DNA of 21,592 nucleotides, taken from the IMG/VR virus record IMGVR_UViG_3300042924_000288, positions 1-21,592 of that record; one strand, given 5' to 3'. The notes below the pieces were generated by a model. That model saw nothing but the letters and a program-made list of their open reading frames with translations. It did not search any database and had not been told where the DNA came from. The translations under genes were made by a program, and so were the position numbers. How positions within the stretch are numbered: position 1 is the stretch's first letter; every line of letters begins with the position of its first letter. The stretch is from a virus. Positions 14,111 to 21,301 of this stretch are shown here, piece after piece.

Positions 14111-15960
14111 AAGTAGATGATAAATGCAAAGCAGCCATTGATGCTTTCTATCAAGGCTTAGATGATTTAGAACGAATGAATATGTTGCCGGGAGAGAAGG
14201 CCAAGGCACAGGCTAACTTTGTCAATAGCACTCTTAAAGAGCCACGCTTTAGGGACAAGGTAGCTGAGTTTGTGATTAACTCCTACATCTCTGGCTTAGG
14301 CACTATTGCCGTTAACGCCATGTCTGCTTTAGTCAAAGCACCTCTAGCTATTGGTGAAAGATTTCTATTAGGTCTTATGCCCGGAAACTCTGTACGCTTA
14401 CAAGAGTCATCTGCAATGCTGAAAGGATTCTTTGAAGGAGCTGCAGAGGGCATTCAGTTTGCTAAGGCAGGCTGGGCAGCTGGTGCGCCACTAGATACCA
14501 AAGCAAACATTGACCAGATTAAGACTGCTATCGGTGGTAGTGCAAACTCCTCAGAGCTTGAGAAAGAGTTTGGTAAGTATGTCCGTTATCCTACTCGTGC
14601 CTCTGTAGCTATTGACGAGTTCTCTAAGAGCATCTTTCGTAGGATGCACTTTAACTCAGTAGCAGAGCGTATCTCCAAGACGATACCTGAGAATAAACTC
14701 AATGGTCTTAGCAGAGAAGAGTTGTATCAGAAATTAAAACAAACAGATATAGGCAGTCTTAAGTGGCAAGAAGAACTAAGTAAGATTAATCCTTATCTTG
14801 CTGACGAGATTACAAGTTTTGCTAAGCAGCAGACCTTTCAGGCAGATCTGGGTAAGCTAGGTAACACCATGCTCAAGCTCAGGGCTGACCATCCAGAGCT
14901 AGTCTTTATTGCTCCGTTCATTAAGACACCAATCAATATCCTTAAGGACGCTCTGTCCTATACTCCTGCCAGTCTGTTCATGAAGCAGTTCAAAGGTAAG
15001 AAAGATGAAGCTATAGCACGTACTATGCTAGGTGCTGGCATTGCTTCGTTAACTGCTTACAATATAGTCAATGGAAACATGACTGGTTCTTATCCAAAAG
15101 ACCAAGGCAGACGAGAGGCCATGATAGCTGCCAACATCCCTGAGTATTCAGTAAAGCTTGGTGATACTTGGTACTCATACGCTAGGGTTGAGCCACTTGC
15201 TACTGTCATGGGTGTGTTTGCTGACTCTATAGAATCTCTCAGAGACTACTACTCCAAGCCGCAGGCAGACAGAAAGATTCAAGAGCTGGCTGTAGACGGT
15301 ACTTTAGCTATTACAAAGAACCTTACATCTAAGACCTTCTTAGAAGGTATCACTGGTGTGTTACAAGCTGCTCATGACCCAGTAAGATATGGTGGTTCCT
15401 TTGTCAACAGCTTTGCTGGCTTAGTTGTTCCTGCTGCAGTAGCTCAGTTTGCTCGTGTACCAGACCCATATCAGAGAGAAGTCAGAGACTTTGGAGATGC
15501 AGTAGCTTCTCGTATACCCGGGATGCGTGAGAATCTACCAGTTAAGAGAGACCTGCTAGGCGAACCTAAGCCTAATCTATCATACGGATTGTCTGGTGTC
15601 TTAGGCATTGCGTCTAGATCAGCAGAGCAGACACCATTGCAGGCAGAGATACAAAGCACTGGGTTTACTTATAAGCCAGTAGAAAAGTCTATCAGAGGTG
15701 TAGAGTTAAGTGCTTCTGATTATGAGAGATACGCTGCATTATCTGGAGAGCGCATCACAGCTCTGCTTAATAACCTGATTAGTACACCATTATATCAGAA
15801 CTCTAACAACTCTGTTAAAAAGATACTGCTGGAAAGGGTGTCATCAAAGGCTAGAACCACGGCTACTAATCAAATACTAGCAGAGAAGCTAAACACTGAC
15901 CCTGATTTCTATGCAGAGTATAGGAGAAAGCAGTTCCAGCGTAAAGGTATAGAAGAATAA
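14107..15960 (+). CDS. Large internal protein, C-terminal half (gp16-like)
   Basis: A 617-residue protein. The segment FVINSYISGLGTIAVNAMSA (about 55-75) and ELVFIAPFIKTPINILKDAL (about 260-280) are motifs of the large internal or 'polyvalent' phage proteins that act in DNA ejection. A hydrophobic stretch AIARTMLGAGIASLTAYNIV follows at about 300-320. The C-terminal region is helical and charged, ending YRRKQFQRKGIEE. The start is TTG at 14107, with GGGAG six bases upstream; no ATG appears in frame until about residue 20. The frame is open for only about 14 codons upstream of TTG, so the ORF cannot be much longer. It lies in the -1 frame of the previous gene. No peptidase or glycosidase motif was recognised. 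Confidence 0.68.
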   Translation: MKVDDKCKAAIDAFYQGLDDLERMNMLPGEKAKAQANFVNSTLKEPRFRDKVAEFVINSYISGLGTIAVNAMSALVKAPLAIGERFLLGLMPGNSVRLQESSAMLKGFFEGAAEGIQFAKAGWAAGAPLDTKANIDQIKTAIGGSANSSELEKEFGKYVRYPTRASVAIDEFSKSIFRRMHFNSVAERISKTIPENKLNGLSREELYQKLKQTDIGSLKWQEELSKINPYLADEITSFAKQQTFQADLGKLGNTMLKLRADHPELVFIAPFIKTPINILKDALSYTPASLFMKQFKGKKDEAIARTMLGAGIASLTAYNIVNGNMTGSYPKDQGRREAMIAANIPEYSVKLGDTWYSYARVEPLATVMGVFADSIESLRDYYSKPQADRKIQELAVDGTLAITKNLTSKTFLEGITGVLQAAHDPVRYGGSFVNSFAGLVVPAAVAQFARVPDPYQREVRDFGDAVASRIPGMRENLPVKRDLLGEPKPNLSYGLSGVLGIASRSAEQTPLQAEIQSTGFTYKPVEKSIRGVELSASDYERYAALSGERITALLNNLISTPLYQNSNNSVKKILLERVSSKARTTATNQILAEKLNTDPDFYAEYRRKQFQRKGIEE

Positions 15961-15962
15961 CT

Positions 15963-16403
15963 ATGAGCGAACCAGTCACTCAAGTAGCCAAGGCTGCTGT
16001 CGCTGGTATTAAAGAAGCGTTAGCAGTAGGTAAAGAACTAGAGTCAGTCACCAAGGACATACAAGAACTAGGCAAGGCTGACCTCCAAGCTAGGGCATCG
16101 TTTAGGCGTAAGCAAAAGCAAAGACCATCTGATACCTCTGTCTTCTCAGCGGTAGAAGAGTGGCGTGGAGTATACGAGATTAAAAAGATAGAAGACGAAC
16201 TCAAGCAAGACATCATAGCTAAGCATGGTCAGGCTGCTTGGGATGAAATCATTGTCATCAAGGACAGAATCCTAAGAGATAACAAGGACCTGACTGATGA
16301 GTACGGTAGAGACCTTAGAAAGCTAGGGCTGCTCAAGTGGTACTGCTTCCTAACTGCCTTCATACTGGTTAGCTTCTTCTATGTGCTTGGATATAAACCT
16401 TAA
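15963..16403 (+). CDS. C-terminally anchored coiled-coil protein near holin
   Basis: A 146-residue protein with an Ala/Lys/Glu-rich helical N-terminal part (about 5-45), a basic patch (RRKQKQR at about 48-54), a charged helix (about 65-120) and one membrane span at the very C-terminus (about 125-143, WYCFLTAFILVSFFYVLGY). With the anchor at the C-terminus and no signal peptide, most of the protein would be cytoplasmic. It precedes the holin and endolysin, so a regulator of lysis or an accessory lysis protein is possible. It does not look like an Rz i-spanin, which has an N-terminal anchor. Similar small proteins occur in aquatic podophages. Function unknown. Confidence 0.6.
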   Translation: MSEPVTQVAKAAVAGIKEALAVGKELESVTKDIQELGKADLQARASFRRKQKQRPSDTSVFSAVEEWRGVYEIKKIEDELKQDIIAKHGQAAWDEIIVIKDRILRDNKDLTDEYGRDLRKLGLLKWYCFLTAFILVSFFYVLGYKP

Positions 16404-16412
16404 GGACCGTCT

Positions 16413-16898
16413 ATGATTACCCTGTTTTCTACCCTTGTCTCCTTCTTGGCTGGTGGGCTACCCAAGTTCCTAGACTTTTTCCAAGATAAGTCTGATAAAA
16501 AACACGAATTAGAGCTGGCTAAATTGCAGATGGCTAGGGAATTGGAGATGGCAGAGAAGGGGTTCCTAGCTCAGGCTAGGGTGGAGGAGATTAGGACTGA
16601 CCAAATTGCAATGCAGTCTGCAGTTCAGGAGAAGGAAGCCCTTTATGCCCACGATATAGCCATAGGGCAGGGAGCCAGTAAGTGGGTCATAAACCTTAGA
16701 GCTAGCGTCAGACCAGTCATTACCTACGGTATGTTCCTAATGCTGGTAATGGTAAATGTGTTTGGATTCTTCTACGCTTGGAAGCAGAACGTCCCATTTG
16801 ATGAGGCGCTGAACCTGCTCTGGGATGAGGACTCAGCCATAATCTTCTCATCTATCATAGCCTTCTGGTTTGGGTCACAGTCTTTCAATAAGAAATGA
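16413..16898 (+). CDS. Holin, 3TM (GTA-type) family
   Basis: A 161-residue protein with an N-terminal hydrophobic segment (about 1-20, MITLFSTLVSFLAGGLPKFL), a long charged coiled coil (about 25-75, DKSDKKHELELAKLQMAREL) and two membrane spans (about 101-123 and 141-155). The segment SKWVINLRASVRPVITYG leading into the second span is characteristic of the 3TM holins described for gene-transfer agents. The holin would permeabilise the inner membrane for the endolysin. AAGGA at 16402-16406 is six bases before the ATG. The last bases overlap the endolysin start (ATGA at 16895-16898). Topology and neighbour make the call strong. Confidence 0.82.
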   Translation: MITLFSTLVSFLAGGLPKFLDFFQDKSDKKHELELAKLQMARELEMAEKGFLAQARVEEIRTDQIAMQSAVQEKEALYAHDIAIGQGASKWVINLRASVRPVITYGMFLMLVMVNVFGFFYAWKQNVPFDEALNLLWDEDSAIIFSSIIAFWFGSQSFNKK

Positions 16899-17386
16899 AA
16901 GTATCCAAAGAATGCATCGAGATGATAAAGCACCACGAGGGCGTAAGAACACGCAGTTACAGGTGTCCAGCTTTGCTGTGGACAGTAGGCGTTGGTCATG
17001 TCATAGACCCCAACCATATCAGGGTTCCTTTTGAGGAGCGTAAAAGCATCGCAATACCCAGTGGGTGGGATAGAACTCTGTCTATGGCAGAGGTTGATGA
17101 CATACTTGCCAAGGATCTCCTCACCTTTGAGAGAGGTGTACTACGACTGTGTCCTACTAATCTTACTCAGTCTAGGTTTGATGCACTCGTCAGCTTTAGC
17201 TTTAATGTTGGACTGGGTAACCTCCAGCGTAGCACAATAAGACAGAAGCATAACAGAGGTGAGTTTGAAGGGGCTGCAGAAGCTTTCATGCAGTGGACGA
17301 AAGCTGGGGGAAAAGTCCTTCCCGGCCTTGTTAAGCGCAGGAAGGATGAAAGCACACTCTATTTAAAAGTTGATAAGAATCCGTAG
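16895..17386 (+). CDS. Endolysin, GH24 muramidase
   Basis: A 163-residue T4/P22-type lysozyme that cleaves the glycan strands of peptidoglycan. The catalytic set E15, C24 and T30 has the E-8-(D/C)-5-T spacing of the family: HHEG at 13-16, C24, then WTVGVGH at 29-35. The later family motifs are also present: FDALVSFSFNVGLGNLQ, AFMQWTKAGGKVLPGLVKRR. There is no signal peptide or SAR anchor, so export depends on the holin encoded just upstream with an ATGA overlap. Its last 24 bases overlap the opposite-strand 41-residue gene. The length matches single-domain GH24 endolysins (about 150-165). Confidence 0.92.
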   Translation: MKVSKECIEMIKHHEGVRTRSYRCPALLWTVGVGHVIDPNHIRVPFEERKSIAIPSGWDRTLSMAEVDDILAKDLLTFERGVLRLCPTNLTQSRFDALVSFSFNVGLGNLQRSTIRQKHNRGEFEGAAEAFMQWTKAGGKVLPGLVKRRKDESTLYLKVDKNP

Positions 17387-17488
17387 GAACGCAAAGTCTA
17401 CTACAATATATCGTTCTTCATCATCTACAACTTCGACATACTCAAAACCAAACATCAATCCAGATATAATACATAGGTCTATATTCAT
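17363..17488 (-). CDS. 41-residue conserved-looking small phage protein
   Basis: Reads MNIDLCIISGLMFGFEYVEV, then DDEERYIVVDFAFLRILINF, from ATG at 17488-17486 to TAA at 17365-17363. It begins one base after the TGA of the ribonucleotide reductase on the same strand. The mixture of a hydrophobic start, the MFGFEY motif, an acidic turn and a hydrophobic end resembles very small proteins of aquatic podophages with FGFEY-type cores, which are often left unannotated. Its last 24 bases overlap the end of the endolysin on the other strand. The ribosome site is weak (GTGAG about 10 bases upstream). It accounts for the 103 bases between the endolysin and the reductase, which otherwise look empty. Function unknown. 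Confidence 0.5.
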   Translation of the reverse strand: MNIDLCIISGLMFGFEYVEVVDDEERYIVVDFAFLRILINF

Positions 17489-17489
17489 A

Positions 17490-19379
17490 TCAAATCTCAC
17501 AGTGACCTGCGACACACGCTAATGTCTGTGCGCCTTCGACATTATCATCTTCTTCCTTGAGGTTATCCCACAAGATATCTGTAGGCATCTTAGATAGAAG
17601 TTCTTCGTACTGCTCTTTAGTACACTCCTCATAAGGTGCTTGTCGATAAGAGCCACCATCCCAAGGAAGGAATGAGATACCACTAAGCTCATCGAAGTTC
17701 CTCCATACCCAAGCACCAACATCCATCCACTCATCTTCCTTAACAGAGATAGTCACTGAAGGCTTATGCTCACACCAGTGCCGCTGGTACATCAGCCACA
17801 GGTCTAGGTGTTGCATAGCTGTCAGGTCATCACGAGTACGAGAAGACTCTGGTGCTTTCACTGGGAAAGAAAACACAGCAGTGCTATCAGGTCTCATGAC
17901 ACAGTCCTCTGTAGGAATACCAGAGTCTGTCAGGAACTTAGTCAGCGGATCTTTCTTGTCACCACGAACACGGCGAATATAATAGTTACTATGTCTAGTA
18001 TGAATACCAGAGGCAGAATTAACAAGTTGAGAAACAGTGCCGCTAGGTTTGACACAAGTAATCGCAGCAGACACAGGGATTCCCAAGCTAGTTGCAAACT
18101 CATTGTTGGTATTAACTGAGACCTCCCGTAAGTATTCAAGAGACTGCGTAGTGCTTTCACATACCCTCCCCATCCAAGGATTATCTAAGATACCAGTTAA
18201 TGACACACCAAGTAAACGCTCATCCTCAGTGTTCTTTTGCCACACCTTACGCAGGTAAGGGAAGTGCGTCAGAGTACTCTGGAATGTGCCTAAGATTGTG
18301 GCGATGCGTACTTTCTTAGCCAAGTCTGCAACGGTATCTTCGGCCCGTACAACGACTTCTGTAAGGTTACAGAACTGGTAGGGTCGAAGTATGATTTCGC
18401 TACAGGGATTAGTTCCGAAGTCATAATTCTCATCACGTCTTCCGTTCTTTGCAGCTTGACTCTTACTTGCCTCTCGTGAGAAGATTCCCCGCTCTCCAGA
18501 ATGACTGTTGTAAAGACTTGTCCATTCTGCGAGAAACTGACCAATATCTGGTTTACAAGTGTAAGCTGCTGAGTTGTTAGCAAGTGCTCTGTGTCCATTT
18601 TGTTCCCACCAATTTCCTGATTTACAAGACCGCATACGGTCATCCTCAAGGTCAGACAAAGAAATCATTGCGCTTCGTCTAACTCCACCCACAACAACAA
18701 CTTCCCCGATCTTGCAGAGAATATCATGACATTCGATTGATGTGAGTTTGCGACCAGCTGCTCCTCTAAATTTGTTGGTAGTAAACTTAAAAAGTTCATC
18801 CAAAGGGCCGGGTCCAGAAGCCCTACCTCCGAAGGTTTTAAGCCTAGCTCCGGCAGGTCTAATTTTGGATAGGTCATACCTTGCCACTTCCCCAGAGTAT
18901 AGAAGAGCGATGAGTTGGCGAAGAGCCTTTGCCCATCCTTCTTTACTGTCCGACACCACAATAGTAGTCTCACTAGGAAACAACTGGTCCGGGACTTCAG
19001 GTAACTGATCAACATATTTATGCTCCACAGAAAAGCCTACACCTGTTCCACACAGGAGAATATACATAGCCTCATCGAATGCTTTAGGGTCATCGATAGG
19101 CAGATAACTGCAGTTATAACCAGCCGTGTTGTCACGGTCTAGTGCCTTACCTGCAGTCATGATAGCCCTCATGGATGGCATAACATCTAGGTTCTTGACA
19201 GCATTGATAAGCTCTAGGCGTAGGTCATTGTTAGGAGAGAACTTGTACTTCTCTTCCAAGTGGTTAAACATAAAAATAAAGTATCGGTCTACTGACTCTT
19301 CCCAATGCTCACGGCGATTCTTCTCAGGTAGAAACCTGCTGTAACGACTCTTTGCAATAAACTGCTGATAGTAATCCAT
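17490..19379 (-). CDS. Adenosylcobalamin-dependent ribonucleotide reductase (class II)
   Basis: A 629-residue monomeric class II reductase (RTPR type), which converts ribonucleotides (NTPs in this type) to deoxyribonucleotides using cobalamin. All expected residues are visible: C90 (YNCSYLP) and C337 (QFCNLTEV) as the redox pair, the radical C326 and E328 in NPCSEI, and the C-terminal shuttle pair C622/C627 (ACVAGHCEI). The spacings 326-337 and 622-627 equal those of the Lactobacillus leichmannii enzyme (408-419 and 731-736). The GGVRRSAMISLSD and CVKPSGTVSQLVNSASGIH motifs are also present. It is about 110 residues shorter than that enzyme. It depends on cobalamin from the host and needs no second subunit. 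The gene provides dNTPs for phage replication. Confidence 0.95.
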   Translation of the reverse strand: MDYYQQFIAKSRYSRFLPEKNRREHWEESVDRYFIFMFNHLEEKYKFSPNNDLRLELINAVKNLDVMPSMRAIMTAGKALDRDNTAGYNCSYLPIDDPKAFDEAMYILLCGTGVGFSVEHKYVDQLPEVPDQLFPSETTIVVSDSKEGWAKALRQLIALLYSGEVARYDLSKIRPAGARLKTFGGRASGPGPLDELFKFTTNKFRGAAGRKLTSIECHDILCKIGEVVVVGGVRRSAMISLSDLEDDRMRSCKSGNWWEQNGHRALANNSAAYTCKPDIGQFLAEWTSLYNSHSGERGIFSREASKSQAAKNGRRDENYDFGTNPCSEIILRPYQFCNLTEVVVRAEDTVADLAKKVRIATILGTFQSTLTHFPYLRKVWQKNTEDERLLGVSLTGILDNPWMGRVCESTTQSLEYLREVSVNTNNEFATSLGIPVSAAITCVKPSGTVSQLVNSASGIHTRHSNYYIRRVRGDKKDPLTKFLTDSGIPTEDCVMRPDSTAVFSFPVKAPESSRTRDDLTAMQHLDLWLMYQRHWCEHKPSVTISVKEDEWMDVGAWVWRNFDELSGISFLPWDGGSYRQAPYEECTKEQYEELLSKMPTDILWDNLKEEDDNVEGAQTLACVAGHCEI

Positions 19380-19384
19380 ATTTA

Positions 19385-19549
19385 TTATTCTTCCCAGTTA
19401 ACTAAGTTTTGTAATCTGTCTGCTTGGTCTTCTATTATATCATCAAATCTTTCTACTATATCTTCAGACCTTAACGCTAGTTCTTCAACTAATGTTATCT
19501 CATCCCATCTCTTAAGTCTTTCCTTAATCTCTTCTAATGTTAGGGTCAT
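19385..19549 (-). CDS. 54-residue acidic small phage protein
   Basis: Reads MTLTLEEIKERLKRWDEITL, then VEELALRSEDIVERFDDIIE, to the end VNWEE, from ATG at 19549-19547 to TAA at 19387-19385. It is a fully helical, acidic protein. The layout LTLEEIKERL...DEITLVEELxLxSEDIVERFDDxIE recurs in small proteins of podophages, where it lies in the nucleotide-metabolism cluster. It has AAGGTG about 11 bases upstream, in the end of the DUF3310 gene. It ends five bases before the reductase start. Function unknown. It explains the otherwise empty stretch 19380-19557. Confidence 0.65.
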   Translation of the reverse strand: MTLTLEEIKERLKRWDEITLVEELALRSEDIVERFDDIIEDQADRLQNLVNWEE

Positions 19550-19551
19550 AT

Positions 19552-19580
19552 ATTATATCACACCTTGTAATACTTGTCAC
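19552..19580 (-). promoter_or_regulatory. Candidate minus-strand sigma70 promoter
   Basis: On the minus strand GTGACA (19580-19575), a 17-base spacer (19574-19558) and TATAAT (19557-19552) match the consensus at 11 of 12 positions, with TGA before the -10 giving an extended TGn motif. Transcription would start near 19545, just inside the 54-residue gene, so the likely target is the ribonucleotide reductase. The -35 and spacer lie within the end of the DUF3310 gene, so the match may be chance. Confidence 0.45.
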
Positions 19581-19908
19581 CAACTTTATCATAATTTTCT
19601 ATTAAGAACTCAAGATAATGTTTGGCCTTCTCAAGGTCTTGCTTACCTGCCTTCTTACGATGACGAGCTACGTACTTGATTACATTACACGCCCAAGGGT
19701 CTAAGCCCCAGTCGAGGAAGACATCCCAAGGTTCGATGTTAGACTTGTAATGATCGCCTCCAATCTGCTTAGACTTGATGTAGTCACCCAGTGTCTTGAC
19801 ATCTACACTGGTGGCTCTGTCAAATGCTTGGTCTACATTGTGCAGATTGATTGGTTCAAGTTGCTGTACCTTATACCAGTCTGAAGGTGTTGCGTTATCA
19901 ATGCTCAT
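19558..19908 (-). CDS. DUF3310 family protein
   Basis: A 116-residue protein with the C-terminal DUF3310 domain: GGDHYKSNIEPWDVF (50-64), then CNVIKYVARHRKKAGKQDLE and KAKHYLEFLIE. This family is frequent in tailed phages and often labelled 'nucleotide kinase' without evidence; its biochemical role is not established. The GGDHY and KYVxRHxxK residues are its usual signature and both are intact. The N-terminal 45 residues are variable. The start overlaps the end of the phosphoesterase by 11 bases, with AAGGA before the ATG. Position next to a ribonucleotide reductase fits a role around nucleotide metabolism, but that is inference. Confidence 0.85.
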   Translation of the reverse strand: MSIDNATPSDWYKVQQLEPINLHNVDQAFDRATSVDVKTLGDYIKSKQIGGDHYKSNIEPWDVFLDWGLDPWACNVIKYVARHRKKAGKQDLEKAKHYLEFLIENYDKVGDKYYKV

Positions 19909-20665
19909 ACTTCTTCCTTAAGTAGTTAAGACTAACTGGCATCTCATCGAAGCTACCGTTGTTAACCTCATGCAACATCCAGATACCACGCCAGTACTTA
20001 TTACCTTGGCTACCTAGATAGTCCTCGTCATGCAGGTAGCAACATCCACTAAAGAGTCCAGTAATCTGTGAACCATCAGCACGATTAGCATAAGCTATCT
20101 GTCTATTCTGTACGTGGCCCATCACTGCAGACATATGCTTCTTAGACAGCAACGCAGCAGCAGAGGTTACAGCACGCCCCATAACGCCAGAAGTAAAATA
20201 ATGAGCGTACACAACACCATCAATGACAATAGGTTCAAGGTACGGTATAACTTCCCAACCACAATGTTCGTAGTTAAGGTCGCTGAGACCAATAGTTCCA
20301 TCCAGTTTAGGGTCTCCTTCGATAGCTCTGGAAATTCTTTCTTCATGATTTCCAAGAGTGAGTACCATTCTTGGTTTGTATTGTTTCTCCTTGTTCCGCT
20401 TTGCTCGTTCATTATATTCCTTGATTGGTGCTAGCAACATCTCCATTGCTTTGTTAGTAACATCGATGTCGGTCTTGTATCGCCTGCCTTCAAAACACTT
20501 ACGGCCTACATCGTAGCTCGACAGGCTAGGCATATCAGCAAAGTCACCAATCTGTACAATAACATCAGGCTTCTTCTCTGCAAGGTACTTACCTACCCAT
20601 GTCAGATAACTAAGGTCAACACCGTCCTTAACTTGGCAGTCAGGGATTATGGCATGAACAGTCAT
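19898..20665 (-). CDS. Calcineurin-like metallophosphoesterase
   Basis: A 255-residue protein of the metallophosphoesterase superfamily. The visible metal-site motifs are D9-x-Q11 (PDCQ), G40-D41-F-A-D44, G105-N106-H107-E108, H155 (AHYF) and G183-H184-V-Q186. The first motif is D-x-Q instead of the usual D-x-H and the last is GHxQ instead of GHxH; similar variants are common in phage members. It could act on nucleic acid ends, on a phosphoprotein or on a small phosphoester; the substrate cannot be told from the sequence. It overlaps the gene upstream by four bases (ATGA) and the DUF3310 gene downstream by 11 bases. Confidence 0.85.
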   Translation of the reverse strand: MTVHAIIPDCQVKDGVDLSYLTWVGKYLAEKKPDVIVQIGDFADMPSLSSYDVGRKCFEGRRYKTDIDVTNKAMEMLLAPIKEYNERAKRNKEKQYKPRMVLTLGNHEERISRAIEGDPKLDGTIGLSDLNYEHCGWEVIPYLEPIVIDGVVYAHYFTSGVMGRAVTSAAALLSKKHMSAVMGHVQNRQIAYANRADGSQITGLFSGCCYLHDEDYLGSQGNKYWRGIWMLHEVNNGSFDEMPVSLNYLRKKYEH

Positions 20666-20967
20666 TGTGCGTCCTTGTCTTTGTTGTCTAATGGTTCTAC
20701 TTTAACAGTAGCAATGTACTGCTCTGGGCCAATGGTCTCAAATAAACCATCAGTCTCCATACCATATGGGTCTTTGATGACAACACGCTCCATCACGCCA
20801 CTGTAACCAGAAGTCTCTAAGAACTTACAGAACTCATAAAGTACCTTGGGCCATGCTGTGAAGTCTGCGAAGTAGTGACGAACCTTGACAGTAGAAGCCT
20901 CTGGATATTCTGTAGGCTCGTCTTCCTGAAACTCAGAATCATAAATGAATCGATAAACTTTACTCAT
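20662..20967 (-). CDS. Hypothetical phage protein, 101 aa
   Basis: A 101-residue soluble protein with an acidic N-terminal region (YDSEFQEDEPTEYPEAST), a central aromatic stretch (VRHYFADFTAWPKVLYEFCK) and an acidic C-terminus. No domain is recognised. AAGGAG five bases before the ATG is a strong ribosome site. It overlaps the nuclease gene upstream by 8 bases and the phosphoesterase gene downstream by 4. Tight coupling to the nuclease and phosphoesterase suggests a role in the same replication or DNA-processing block. It has one Cys and no membrane span. Confidence 0.6.
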   Translation of the reverse strand: MSKVYRFIYDSEFQEDEPTEYPEASTVKVRHYFADFTAWPKVLYEFCKFLETSGYSGVMERVVIKDPYGMETDGLFETIGPEQYIATVKVEPLDNKDKDAQ

Positions 20968-21301
20968 ACTTACTCCTTAATAGGTTAAAGAAATACTCTG
21001 CATCTACCACAGCCAAGGGCTTATCTCTGTTTTGTTTGATGATGCAAACAGGTTCATATCCTCCTGCGTTTCCTTTGGCTTGTTCGTAATAACCGTATAC
21101 TGAGATAGCTGCTCTGGACTTGCATTCCAGACTAATTGGCAAGACCCGTCTGGCTGCTGGACTGAGTAGCAAATCCTCCCCTGACACGCCCATACTAACT
21201 GAGCGAACATCGTCTGCCTCCAGATTGAACTTGGCTAGTATTAGATCTCTTACCCACTTTTGCAGGTGTCTTCCTTTGGACTTGGCGCTGCTCGGCTTCA
21301 A
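20960..21301 (-). CDS. PD-(D/E)xK nuclease
   Basis: A 113-residue protein with the active-site pattern of the PD-(D/E)xK fold: GEDLLLSP with D43, then E59-C60-K61 in ISLECKSR, and a helix with YYEQAKGN (about 70-77). The N-terminal KSKGRHLQKWVRDLI helix is common in this phage family. It would cut or trim DNA, as a resolvase or a recombination nuclease. The start is TTG at 21301, since a stop lies two codons upstream in the same frame. AAAGGA at 21315-21310 is eight bases before TTG. It therefore overlaps the upstream gene by 107 bases. Confidence 0.75.
   Translation of the reverse strand: MKPSSAKSKGRHLQKWVRDLILAKFNLEADDVRSVSMGVSGEDLLLSPAARRVLPISLECKSRAAISVYGYYEQAKGNAGGYEPVCIIKQNRDKPLAVVDAEYFFNLLRSKYE

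Noticed and set aside
17167-17355. Minus-strand open frame inside the endolysin
   Set aside because: Shadow of the GH24 gene, which carries a full catalytic set.
17465-17470. TATAAT on the plus strand in the convergent junction
   Set aside because: No -35 element at the right distance, and a plus-strand transcript would read only antisense to the reductase.
18290-19015. Other-frame open frames inside the ribonucleotide reductase
   Set aside because: Composition is unlike real proteins, and the reductase is unbroken with all catalytic residues.
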